A program made the position numbers and the translations under genes. Below, piece by piece: positions 25,349-33,120 of a stretch of 38,257 nt of DNA (its first letter is position 1; each line of letters begins with the position of its first letter). The notes beneath the pieces were generated by a model. That model was given only the letters and a program-made list of their open reading frames with translations. It did no database searches and was not told the origin of the DNA. This stretch comes from a bacterium (GTDB taxonomy: Bacteria; Desulfobacterota; Binatia; HRBIN30; CADEER01), in contig JAUIGL010000061.1 of the NCBI GenBank assembly GCA_030430165.1, positions 1 through 38,257 on the forward strand, read 5' to 3'.

Positions 25349-27514
25349 TTACCGGTCGATTCTGTAGATCGCGGCGCGGCCGCTCTGGAATACGCGCGGT
25401 AGCGATTCGAACTTGCCGACTCCGGCCGGATGGTCCTTGAGCTCGAGCTCGCCGACCAGCACGTAGTCGACCTCGTACTTGTCGAGCAGCGGCCGCACGC
25501 TGGCGAGATCGCGAGCGTTGTAGATGCGCTGGACGTCCGACTTGCGGCGTCCGACGACCTGGTCGTGCGAGCGCCACAGTCCCTCGTGGTTGGCCCAGCC
25601 CATGATCGTCGGTCGTCCGGTGTTGCTCGAGAATCGGGCGTAGTACGAGTACGGATTGCCGCTGGTCTCGAGGATGACCGCGTCGGGCGGCGTGTTCTCG
25701 CGCAGCCACTCGATGATCGCGTAGTCGTCGCGGTGATGGCGCTGCAGGTAGTCGTTGCCGTCGAGCGTGTGCTCGCGGCCCCAGGCGAGGCGGTCCTGGG
25801 TGACACCGATCGGGTAGCACGCGGTGGCGATGATCGCCGTGACCACGCCGGTGCCGAAGCCGAGACGCAGCGCCTGCGGCAGCCGCGCCGAGTCGAGGAC
25901 CTTGTAGATGCACCACGGCGTGGCGATGGCGAGCACCGTCCACGCCTGGAAGTACAGCTTGAACACCGTGTTCATCCGGTACAGCCGTTCGCCATACGAG
26001 TCGCGCAGGTAGACCAGCTCGCAGGCGAGGATGGCGATCATCGCGATCGCGACCAGCAGGTAGCCGCGGCGATCGTCGATCGGCTCGCGATAGGCGACCA
26101 CCAGCGCTAGCGCGAGAACGATCACGGTGAGCGGCAGCACCGCGTTGCCCGCCATCAGGGCGAACACCAGGCACAGCCCGGCGGCGGCGAGGATCAGGTG
26201 GCGCGATTCACCGCCCGCGCGCTGGTACGACCACGCTTTGAGCCCGAGGAGAAAGCAGATCGGGAACAGGAATTGTCCGAAGACGAGCAGGAACTGCCCG
26301 AGCGACGAGGTCGCGACCTTGAACGCCGGCGCGCTCGGCGGCGCGTGGAAGTTGGCGTAGAACGGCAGGAACAGGGCGTAGCCGAGCACCACGGCGGCGA
26401 CGACCTTGGCGGCGAGCAGCATGCGTTCGCGGCTGAACAGCGGCGGCAGCGGCTGGCTGCGGCCGGCGAGCAGGGCCAACGCCACGGCGCCGAGCGGCAA
26501 CTCCCAGGTGCTGATGCCGACCATGACGGCGAGCACGAATGTGGCGAAGGCGAAGCCGACCCAGCCGCGAGTGCGGCCGTCCTCGCTCGCTTGCGACGGG
26601 AACATGCGCTCGTCGAGCAGCGCCGCGAGAAACAGAATGCCGACCGGCAGCACGATGAAGTGCGGGTGCAGGTCGCCGTGGATGGTGCTGAAGAACGGGA
26701 ACTCGTTGATCGTGTCGCCGCGACCGACGACGCGCGAGGAGCGCCAGACGTCGATGCCGCGCAGCGCGCCCTTCTGCAGAACTTGCTGGGCGCCGTCGAG
26801 GTTGCCGAGGATTGCCGACATCGCGCCGCCGAGGGCGGCGAACCCCCAGCTCCCGGTCAGGCCGCGCACCACCGCGGCGGTTTGCGACAGAGCGAGGCCG
26901 CCGACGGTGGCGACGCACAAGTTGTAGGAGAGGTGGATCGGCTCGGGAAACAGGCGGCCGAGGTTGGCGAAGGTGAGATAGCCGAAGTAGTAGTAATTGA
27001 TGACTCCGCCGCTCATCCACGGATCCGGCGGCGGCATCGAGTCGGTCAGCATGAGCGAGTTGAGGAACGCGAAATCCATGTACTTTTCGGCGCCGTTGAT
27101 CTCGGGTACCATCGAGCGCTGGAACAGGAAGAAGGCGAAGCCGAACGTCCACAGGGCGTTGTGAGCCGCGATCGTTTTGATTCCGGGTCCGGTGAGCCAG
27201 CGGCGCAGATTGGCGTCGGCGACATACGAGGCGATGGCGCCGGCGGCCAGCAGGGCGAGGGTGCCGTACAGGGCGGTGGAGTAGGGCAGGGCGAAGCCGG
27301 CCAGCCAGGCCAGGTAGGTCCAGATGATGACGAACACGACCTTCGAGAACGGATAGCCGTAGGCCATTGCCGGTCCGAAGAGACGAAAGGTGAGGGGCAG
27401 GGCGAGCAGTCCCAATACCTCCAGCATGACCCACCACAGAACTACTGCCGCCATCTCTCGACCCCCGGGCGCCCGCGCGGCGCTCTCTCGCCTGGATTGG
27501 TGTTTCACGGACAT
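25349..27514 (-). CDS. DUF2298 (YYY-type) polytopic membrane protein
   Basis: This 721-residue protein has about a dozen hydrophobic helices and the family's signature blocks. These are AEKYMDFAFLNSL near residue 145, PPPDPWMSGG and INYYYFGYLTFANL near 173, DTINEFPFF with GDLHPHF near 280, and RMNTVFKLYFQAW near 515. The soluble C-terminal part (about 595-721, IEWLRENTPPDAVILETSG onward) resembles residues 1265-1400 of the giant fusion in the same operon. DUF2298 proteins have no settled function; polytopic layout and company suggest a GT-C-like transferase or glycolipid handling protein. The ATG at 27514 is divergent from the flavoenzyme gene, 88 bases apart. It is the first gene of a minus-strand operon with the GT4, the methyltransferase and the fusion. 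Confidence 0.85.
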   Translation of the reverse strand: MSVKHQSRRESAARAPGGREMAAVVLWWVMLEVLGLLALPLTFRLFGPAMAYGYPFSKVVFVIIWTYLAWLAGFALPYSTALYGTLALLAAGAIASYVADANLRRWLTGPGIKTIAAHNALWTFGFAFFLFQRSMVPEINGAEKYMDFAFLNSLMLTDSMPPPDPWMSGGVINYYYFGYLTFANLGRLFPEPIHLSYNLCVATVGGLALSQTAAVVRGLTGSWGFAALGGAMSAILGNLDGAQQVLQKGALRGIDVWRSSRVVGRGDTINEFPFFSTIHGDLHPHFIVLPVGILFLAALLDERMFPSQASEDGRTRGWVGFAFATFVLAVMVGISTWELPLGAVALALLAGRSQPLPPLFSRERMLLAAKVVAAVVLGYALFLPFYANFHAPPSAPAFKVATSSLGQFLLVFGQFLFPICFLLGLKAWSYQRAGGESRHLILAAAGLCLVFALMAGNAVLPLTVIVLALALVVAYREPIDDRRGYLLVAIAMIAILACELVYLRDSYGERLYRMNTVFKLYFQAWTVLAIATPWCIYKVLDSARLPQALRLGFGTGVVTAIIATACYPIGVTQDRLAWGREHTLDGNDYLQRHHRDDYAIIEWLRENTPPDAVILETSGNPYSYYARFSSNTGRPTIMGWANHEGLWRSHDQVVGRRKSDVQRIYNARDLASVRPLLDKYEVDYVLVGELELKDHPAGVGKFESLPRVFQSGRAAIYRIDR

Positions 27515-27602
27515 GATTAGCGGAGTACGGTGGCGGTCGAAAGTCCGGCGGCCGAGCAGGTCGGGGTCCCGCGCCGCGGGGCCGGGGAGGAGCGGTTAGG
27601 AA
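27515..27602. promoter_or_regulatory. Divergent promoter region with GC palindrome
   Basis: This 88-base gap lies between the start of the minus-strand operon and the flavoenzyme gene. It holds CCCGCG-C-CGCGGG (27568-27580), a perfect palindrome around one base that extends with a G-T mismatch to 27565-27583. GGGGAGGAG (27585-27593) is the ribosome binding site for the plus-strand gene. The palindrome could be an operator for both directions, but base composition alone makes such palindromes likelier here. Confidence 0.3.
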
Positions 27603-28889
27603 ATGCGGATAGCGATCGTTGGAGCAGGGGCCACCGGGTTGCCGGCGGCCTACGACCTCGCCGGAGCGGGGCACGAGGTGGTGGTCTACGAGGCGGGCGA
27701 GGAGGTCGGCGGACTGGCCTCCGGGTTTCGCGCCGACCACTGGGACTGGAGCCTGGAGAAGTTCTACCACCACTGGTTCACCTCGGACGCCCACATCCAC
27801 GAGCTGGCCGAGGAGCTGGGCTGCCGCGACAAGATGGTGTTTCCCCGCCCGGTGACCGCGGTCTACTACGAGGGCAAGTTCTACCCCTTCGATTCGCCGT
27901 TGCGCTGGCTCACCTTTCCGGGCTTCAGCTGGCTCGACGTGATCCGCTTCGGCCTGTGCGGCGCCTACCTGCGGTTTCTGCCCGACGGCACCTCGCTCGA
28001 GCGCTACACGGCGCACGAATGGCTGTCGTCGCGAATGGGGCAGCGCCCGTACGAGCTACTGTGGAAGCCGCTGCTGATCGGCAAGTTCGGCGAGGCGAAC
28101 TACAAGAAGGTCAACCTCGCCTGGTTCTGGTCGCGCATCAAGGCGCGCACGCCGAGTCTCGGAACGTTCGAAGGCGGCTTCCAGGCGTTTCTCGACACGC
28201 TCGCCGAGCACTGCCGCAAGCGCGGTGTGCGCATCGCCTTGAACACGCCGATCCGCAAGATCGCCAAGGCGAGCGAAGGCGGTGTCGTGATCGAAACCGC
28301 CGACGGCAGCGAGCGCTTCGACCAGTGCATCGCGACCACCTCGCCGCGCGCTCTGGCCAAGCTCGCGCCGGAGCTGCCCGACGCCTACCGCGACCAGCTG
28401 ATGTCGCTGAAGAGTCTCGGCGCGGTCGTCATGGTGATCACTCTGAAGCACCAGCTGACCGACTACTACTGGTTCAACCTGCCCAAGGACTCCGATTTTC
28501 CCTACCTGGCGATGGTCGAGCACACCAACTTCATTTCACCGGAGCACTACGGCGGCGATCACATCATCTACTGCGGCGACTACCTCGAGACCGACCACGA
28601 GTACTTCTCGATGTCGGAGGACGAGTTGCTCGAGCGGTTCCTGCCCTCGCTCTCGCTGTTCAATCCGAAGTTCGATCGCAGCTGGGTCAAGCAGAAGTGG
28701 TTGTTCAAGGCGGCGTACGCGCAGCCGGTGCCGTTCGTCAATCACTCGAAGAACATCCCGGATATCGAGACGCCGATCGACGGCCTCTGGCTGGCCAGCA
28801 TGAGCCAGGTCTATCCGTGGGACCGGGGGACGAACTTCGCCGTCGAGCTCGGCCGCCGCGTCGCCCAGCGGGCGATCGAGCACGGCTGA
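27603..28889 (+). CDS. FAD-dependent oxidoreductase, protoporphyrinogen oxidase / UDP-galactopyranose mutase-like
   Basis: This 428-residue flavoprotein has an N-terminal Rossmann dinucleotide motif, IAIVGAGATGLPAAYDLA, followed by VVVYEAGEEVGGLAS with the ribose-binding Glu. The block WSLEKFYHHWFTSDAHIHEL and the C-terminal GLWLASMSQVYPWDRGTNFA are characteristic of a COG1232-like family often found with glycan genes. It is probably cytoplasmic; no signal peptide is seen. The ATG at 27603 is supported by GGGGAGGAG nine bases upstream. It is divergent from the DUF2298 operon. It may oxidise or isomerise a nucleotide sugar or a lipid carrier; haem synthesis is unlikely given the neighbours. 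The cofactor call is firm and the substrate is open. Confidence 0.87.
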   Translation: MRIAIVGAGATGLPAAYDLAGAGHEVVVYEAGEEVGGLASGFRADHWDWSLEKFYHHWFTSDAHIHELAEELGCRDKMVFPRPVTAVYYEGKFYPFDSPLRWLTFPGFSWLDVIRFGLCGAYLRFLPDGTSLERYTAHEWLSSRMGQRPYELLWKPLLIGKFGEANYKKVNLAWFWSRIKARTPSLGTFEGGFQAFLDTLAEHCRKRGVRIALNTPIRKIAKASEGGVVIETADGSERFDQCIATTSPRALAKLAPELPDAYRDQLMSLKSLGAVVMVITLKHQLTDYYWFNLPKDSDFPYLAMVEHTNFISPEHYGGDHIIYCGDYLETDHEYFSMSEDELLERFLPSLSLFNPKFDRSWVKQKWLFKAAYAQPVPFVNHSKNIPDIETPIDGLWLASMSQVYPWDRGTNFAVELGRRVAQRAIEHG

Positions 28890-28920
28890 CGCCGGCAGTC
28901 CGTCGAAAAAGTAGGGCGGG

Positions 28921-30714
28921 TCAGGCGACCATTCTACCGCCGCTCGCCGATGATTCGGCGAGATCGAGCGGCACCTCGACGCGGAAGCGAGCGCCGCCGT
29001 CGGGGTGGTTGTCGACCTGGACGTTGCCGTTGAGCTGGGTGACGAACTCGCGAACGATGAACAAGCCGAGCCCGACTCCGGCGAGCGATGCCTCGGAGGC
29101 GGTCGGAGTCGCCTGGCGAAACATTTCGAAAATCTGCGGGATTTCATCGTCCGCGATCCCGGGTCCGGTGTCGGTGACGGTGATCCGCAACCGCTGGGGT
29201 TCGCTGTCGATGCCGATCTCGACGTGGACGTGGCCGCGTTTGGTGAACTTGAGAGCGTTGCCGATCAGGTTCTTGGCGATCACCTTGAGCTTGGTGGGAT
29301 CGCTGCAGATCTCGACCTCGGCGTCGGGGATCGTCCACTGAACCTCGACCCCGGGGGTTCTCGGCAGCCAGCGCGTGTCGGAACGCATCTGATCGAACAA
29401 GGCGTTACCGTTGAACTTGCGGAGCTTGACCGTGTTGCGCCCGGCCTCGAGTCGGTGGGCGTCGAGGGTCGCCTCGATCAGGTCGGTGAGCGATGTCTCG
29501 TTCTGGGCCAGGCGCTGCAGGATCTGGGTCACCTCGGCATCGACTTCACCGCCGAGGAGGTCGGTGAGCATCTCGGTATAGCCCATGATCACGTGCAGTG
29601 GAGTGCGCAGCTCGTGCGACATGGTCGCCAGAAACTCGGATTTCATCGAGCTCGCCTGGCGCAGCTCGGCGAGCAGCTCCGCGTTGGCGATGGCGATGGC
29701 CGCGTGCTGCGCGATCCCGCGGATCAGCCGGTGACTGCGCGATGTGACTCCATCCGCGCCCGCCAGCAGCACTCCGATTCGTTTGCCGCGGTGGTGCAGC
29801 GGGGCGACCATCACGTGCTTGCCCCACATCCGCCGCAGCAGTTGGCTCGCCCCGGTTTCCCAGTCGGCGGCCAGCTTCACCGCCGTGTTGGAGTCGTTCT
29901 CGAGAAACGGCAGCTCGTCGACCGGGACATCCAGAGCCTTGAGGTTGTCGATCGAGGTCGGCAGCTTGCCGTCGCCGGCGACGATGCGCATCACGTCCTC
30001 TTCTTCGGACGGTTGCATCACCAACACCCAGTCGGTGTTCATCGATTCGCGAGCCAGCGAGGCGACGCGCTCTGCGACGCCCTCGTCGCCGAGCGCGCGG
30101 TTGAGCTCGCGGGCAAACTCTTCGAGGCAGCGGGTGATCGACGCCTCGTCGTCACTGCGGATCGCTTCGCGAAAGATGGCGCGGCGGTGGAGGTCGAGGT
30201 ACCAGGTGCCCTGTACCGAGATCGCCGCCCCCGAGGCGACCGCGAGCACGCTGGCGGTGACGTCGATTCCGGAGTCACCGCGCCAGATGACCAGCGCGCA
30301 GTAGCCGACGGTGGCGGCGGCCGAAAGGATGCATTGGCTGGTCATGCTCCACGTCGCCAACAGGGCGGCGCCGGTCATGACGCAAACCGCGGCGCTGGCG
30401 ACGCTGGTCACCGACAATGGGCAAACCACCGAGTAGTAGTAGATCAGCCAAACGACGATCACCCACGACGACATCACCAACGTTTCGAAAGCCCGCCCGC
30501 TGATCCACCTGCGGAACGCGAAGGGCATCGCGAGAAACGCTAGTTCGAGCGTGTAGAACTTGCTCCAGGTCCACAGCACCTCTGGGCGATGGAGCGCTTC
30601 GAGCAGTCCCGTGATGGCGATTGCGAGGCCGAAGATGCCCGTTGCCCACGGGATCCGGCTTGCCGACAGCGCGGCAGATTCGCTCTCGTAGCTGGGTTCC
30701 AGGCGAAGGTCCAT
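28921..30714 (-). CDS. Membrane histidine kinase with GAF domain
   Basis: This 597-residue sensor kinase has about six hydrophobic helices in residues 20-190, then a GAF-like region (about 215-345, with HVMVAPLHHRGKRIGVLLAG). A HisKA domain follows with MSHELRTPLHVIMGY (H near 366) and then a HATPase_c domain. The N box is NLIGNALKFT (about 486), G1 is DTGPGIADDEIP and G2 is GVGLGLFIVREF, so all catalytic boxes are present. It would autophosphorylate and pass phosphate to the receiver protein encoded just upstream. The ATG at 30714 is preferred over a TTG seven codons earlier. The signal sensed is unknown; the GAF domain might bind a small ligand. It converges on the flavoenzyme gene with 31 bases between them. 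Confidence 0.9.
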   Translation of the reverse strand: MDLRLEPSYESESAALSASRIPWATGIFGLAIAITGLLEALHRPEVLWTWSKFYTLELAFLAMPFAFRRWISGRAFETLVMSSWVIVVWLIYYYSVVCPLSVTSVASAAVCVMTGAALLATWSMTSQCILSAAATVGYCALVIWRGDSGIDVTASVLAVASGAAISVQGTWYLDLHRRAIFREAIRSDDEASITRCLEEFARELNRALGDEGVAERVASLARESMNTDWVLVMQPSEEEDVMRIVAGDGKLPTSIDNLKALDVPVDELPFLENDSNTAVKLAADWETGASQLLRRMWGKHVMVAPLHHRGKRIGVLLAGADGVTSRSHRLIRGIAQHAAIAIANAELLAELRQASSMKSEFLATMSHELRTPLHVIMGYTEMLTDLLGGEVDAEVTQILQRLAQNETSLTDLIEATLDAHRLEAGRNTVKLRKFNGNALFDQMRSDTRWLPRTPGVEVQWTIPDAEVEICSDPTKLKVIAKNLIGNALKFTKRGHVHVEIGIDSEPQRLRITVTDTGPGIADDEIPQIFEMFRQATPTASEASLAGVGLGLFIVREFVTQLNGNVQVDNHPDGGARFRVEVPLDLAESSASGGRMVA

Positions 30715-30754
30715 CGGTTCCAGGTGTGGCCGCAACGCCCTACCGCTTCCCGAG

Positions 30755-31147
30755 TTATCCGTTGGCCGCGGCGTCTTTTCCCAAGACGAGATCGATACCG
30801 TAGCGCAGTTGCTGGGCCGTGAACGGCTTGGTGATGTAGTAGTCCGAGCCGGTCTGGTACGCCGACATCATGTCTTCGTCGTTGTTGCTGGCGGTCAACA
30901 TGATTACCGGAAGGGCGTAGGTTCGGGCGCTCTCCCGCACCCGTTCGAGAACCTGAAAGCCGGTCATGTCCGGCATCATGATGTCCAGCAACATGACGTC
31001 CGGTACGTGATTCTCCAGCACCGAGAGCGCCTGCGCTCCGCTGTTCGCCGATAGCACGTCGAAGCCATTGGCCTGCAGCATGCGGGTTGCAAGGGCGAGA
31101 CAGTCGACGTTGTCGTCGACCACGAGTACGGTCGTCGATGCGCTCAT
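30755..31147 (-). CDS. Single-domain response regulator (receiver)
   Basis: This 130-residue CheY-like receiver has all key residues: acidic pair D11-D12 (VLVVDDN), phospho-acceptor D55 (VMLLDIMMPD), T85 (IMLTAS) and K107 (YYITKPF). There is no output domain, so it acts by binding a partner or as a phosphate relay. The ATG at 31147 is taken as start; an upstream in-frame GTG at 31180 would add residues of no receiver character. It precedes the histidine kinase by 40 bases on the same strand and is probably co-transcribed. Nothing in the sequence links it to a specific target, though the glycan genes nearby are candidates. Confidence 0.92.
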   Translation of the reverse strand: MSASTTVLVVDDNVDCLALATRMLQANGFDVLSANSGAQALSVLENHVPDVMLLDIMMPDMTGFQVLERVRESARTYALPVIMLTASNNDEDMMSAYQTGSDYYITKPFTAQQLRYGIDLVLGKDAAANG

Positions 31148-31286
31148 TGTTTGTCCGGAGGGATGCAGGTTCCATGCCACCTGACGACAGACCCTCCGCT
31201 TAGCAGTCGTTTGGTGCGGAAACCACGTAGCACATCACTCGATTGCACACACCGGTGACGGATTGCGACACCGTCGCCGCCGCGAC

Positions 31287-32864
31287 TCAGTTCACGCGTC
31301 GTTTGCCGTCGCCCCAGAATTCCTCTCGGAGCTTGAACTTCTGCAGCTTGCCAGTTGCTGTGCGGGGTAGGGCATCGATGATCTTCGCCCGCGACGGGCA
31401 TTTGAAGTGGGCGAGGTTGTCGCGGCAGTGGGCGAGCACTCCGGCTTCGGTCAGATCGGCCCCCTGGCGCGCCACGACCAGTGCCATCGGGGTCTCGCCC
31501 CATTTCTCGTCGGGCACGCCGATGACGGCGCACTCGAGGACGTCCGGATGCTGGTAGATTGCGTCCTCGATCTCCGAGCTACTGATGTTCTCGCCTCCGG
31601 AAATGATCACGTCTTTTTTACGATCGACGATGTGGATGCGGCCGTTCTGGTCCCAGACCGCGAGGTCGCCGGTGTGAAACCAGCCGTCGCGGATTGCTTT
31701 GTCGGTTTCATCCGGCTGCTCCCAGTAGCCCTTGAAGACGACGTTTGACCGGGCGCAGATCTCGCCGATCGACTCGCTGTCGCGGGGCACGACGCTGCCG
31801 TCGTCGCCGCGCACCTCGAGCTCGACCCCGATAGCGGGCACGCCGGCCTGCGATCGACCGGCCCAGTGCTCTTTCGGCGTATCGTGGTCGGGGTGGCTGA
31901 CCGTCAACAGGGGCGATGTTTCGGTGAGTCCGTAGATCTCCACGAAGTTCCAGCCGAGCTCGGTTTCGAGGCGTTCGATGAAGGCCGCCGGCGGCGGCGC
32001 TCCCGCGACGGTGAAGCGCGGCGTCGTCGTGATCTGGTGCTCGTTCTTGTCGGGGTAGTCGAGGATGGTGCGCAGGACCGCCGGCGCCATGCATGCGAAC
32101 GTGACTTTTTCGCGCTCGATCAGATCCCAGATTGCCTTGCCATCGACCGCGCGCAGGATCACGTGGGTACCGCCCATCCCGGTCAGCGCGTAGACCCCAC
32201 CCCAGCCGTTGCAGTGGAACATCGGCAGAGTCCACAGCTCGACGTCGTCGTGACCGATCCCGAGGTGAATCGTCATCGTCAGCGCGTTCAGGTAGCAATT
32301 GCGGTGGGTCAGCATGACCCCCTTGGGCCGCGCCGTGGTTCCCGAGGTGTAGTTGATCGACACGATGTCGTCTTCTTCGACTTCGACCGCTGGCGGCGCC
32401 TGCGGCGGCGCCGCGTCGACCAGCTCGTTCCAGTCGCTCCAGCCGTCGAAGGTACGGCCGGCATCGCTCGCCGAGACCCAGTGTTCGACCGTATTCAGGT
32501 TCGATCGGATCCCGTCGATGACCGGGACGTACTCCCAGTCGACGAGAACGGCCTTAACTCCCGCGTGGTTGAGAATGTACTCGTGGTCGGCGTGGGCAAG
32601 GCGGTAGTTGAGCGGCACCAAGATAGCGCCGATCCGGCTGGTTGCGTAGAAGCTCTCGAGAAAGAAGTGCGAATTGGGGCTGAGGATGCAGACGCGGTCG
32701 CCCTTGCGGATCCCTAGCTGGTGCAGCGCCGAGGCCAGGCCTCGCACCCGCTCCTCGAGCTCCGCATAGGTGAGCCGAAGGGCGCCGTCGACCACCGCGG
32801 TCTTGGTCGAGTAGGTCGAAACCGCGCGTCGCAGGAAGTCGTCGATCAGTAGTTGGACCTTCAT
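31287..32864 (-). CDS. Acyl-CoA synthetase (AMP-forming, ANL superfamily)
   Basis: This 525-residue enzyme would activate a carboxylic acid, probably a medium or long chain fatty acid, with ATP and CoA. The P-loop-like motif YTSGTTARPKGV lies near residue 170. EIYGLTETSPL, the GDLAVWDQNG hinge region, VDRKKDVIISGGENISS and the catalytic Lys in TATGKLQKFKLRE near the end are all present. The length is normal for FadD-like ligases. The ATG at 32864 has AAAGGG about six bases upstream. An open frame reaches further upstream to 32960 without support. It is not obviously part of the glycan cluster. The chain length preference cannot be read from the sequence. Confidence 0.93.
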   Translation of the reverse strand: MKVQLLIDDFLRRAVSTYSTKTAVVDGALRLTYAELEERVRGLASALHQLGIRKGDRVCILSPNSHFFLESFYATSRIGAILVPLNYRLAHADHEYILNHAGVKAVLVDWEYVPVIDGIRSNLNTVEHWVSASDAGRTFDGWSDWNELVDAAPPQAPPAVEVEEDDIVSINYTSGTTARPKGVMLTHRNCYLNALTMTIHLGIGHDDVELWTLPMFHCNGWGGVYALTGMGGTHVILRAVDGKAIWDLIEREKVTFACMAPAVLRTILDYPDKNEHQITTTPRFTVAGAPPPAAFIERLETELGWNFVEIYGLTETSPLLTVSHPDHDTPKEHWAGRSQAGVPAIGVELEVRGDDGSVVPRDSESIGEICARSNVVFKGYWEQPDETDKAIRDGWFHTGDLAVWDQNGRIHIVDRKKDVIISGGENISSSEIEDAIYQHPDVLECAVIGVPDEKWGETPMALVVARQGADLTEAGVLAHCRDNLAHFKCPSRAKIIDALPRTATGKLQKFKLREEFWGDGKRRVN

Positions 32865-33120
32865 CGCTGCCCTTTCATTAGTACGGAGGGGTTCAGTTCC
32901 GGGCCTACATAGCCACTTCAGCTGGAGCTCGTCCACGGGGCGAACGCGGCGTGGCGGCACTCACCGCAGTTGCGAGGCGCGGCGGCACATGGCTTCGAAA
33001 TTGTCACCCTTGGTCGACGTAACTTGTCAATTGTCAGTGGAAAATGACCAGCCTTACAGCACGTCATGGTTGGCGCGGTAGTTGCGAGGTCACGGGTGCG
33101 TACTGGTTCGCGAATACCCG
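32865..33120. promoter_or_regulatory. Divergent intergenic region with TTGTCA repeats
   Basis: This 256-base gap separates the acyl-CoA ligase (minus) and the surface protein (plus). It holds TTGTCA at 33001, 33024 and 33031, and the last forms a dyad with TGACCA at 33045-33050 (8-base spacer, one mismatch). These may be operator half-sites or -35-like boxes. The last copy is 17 bases upstream of TTACAG, a poor -10. No firm promoter is assigned. Confidence 0.35.
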
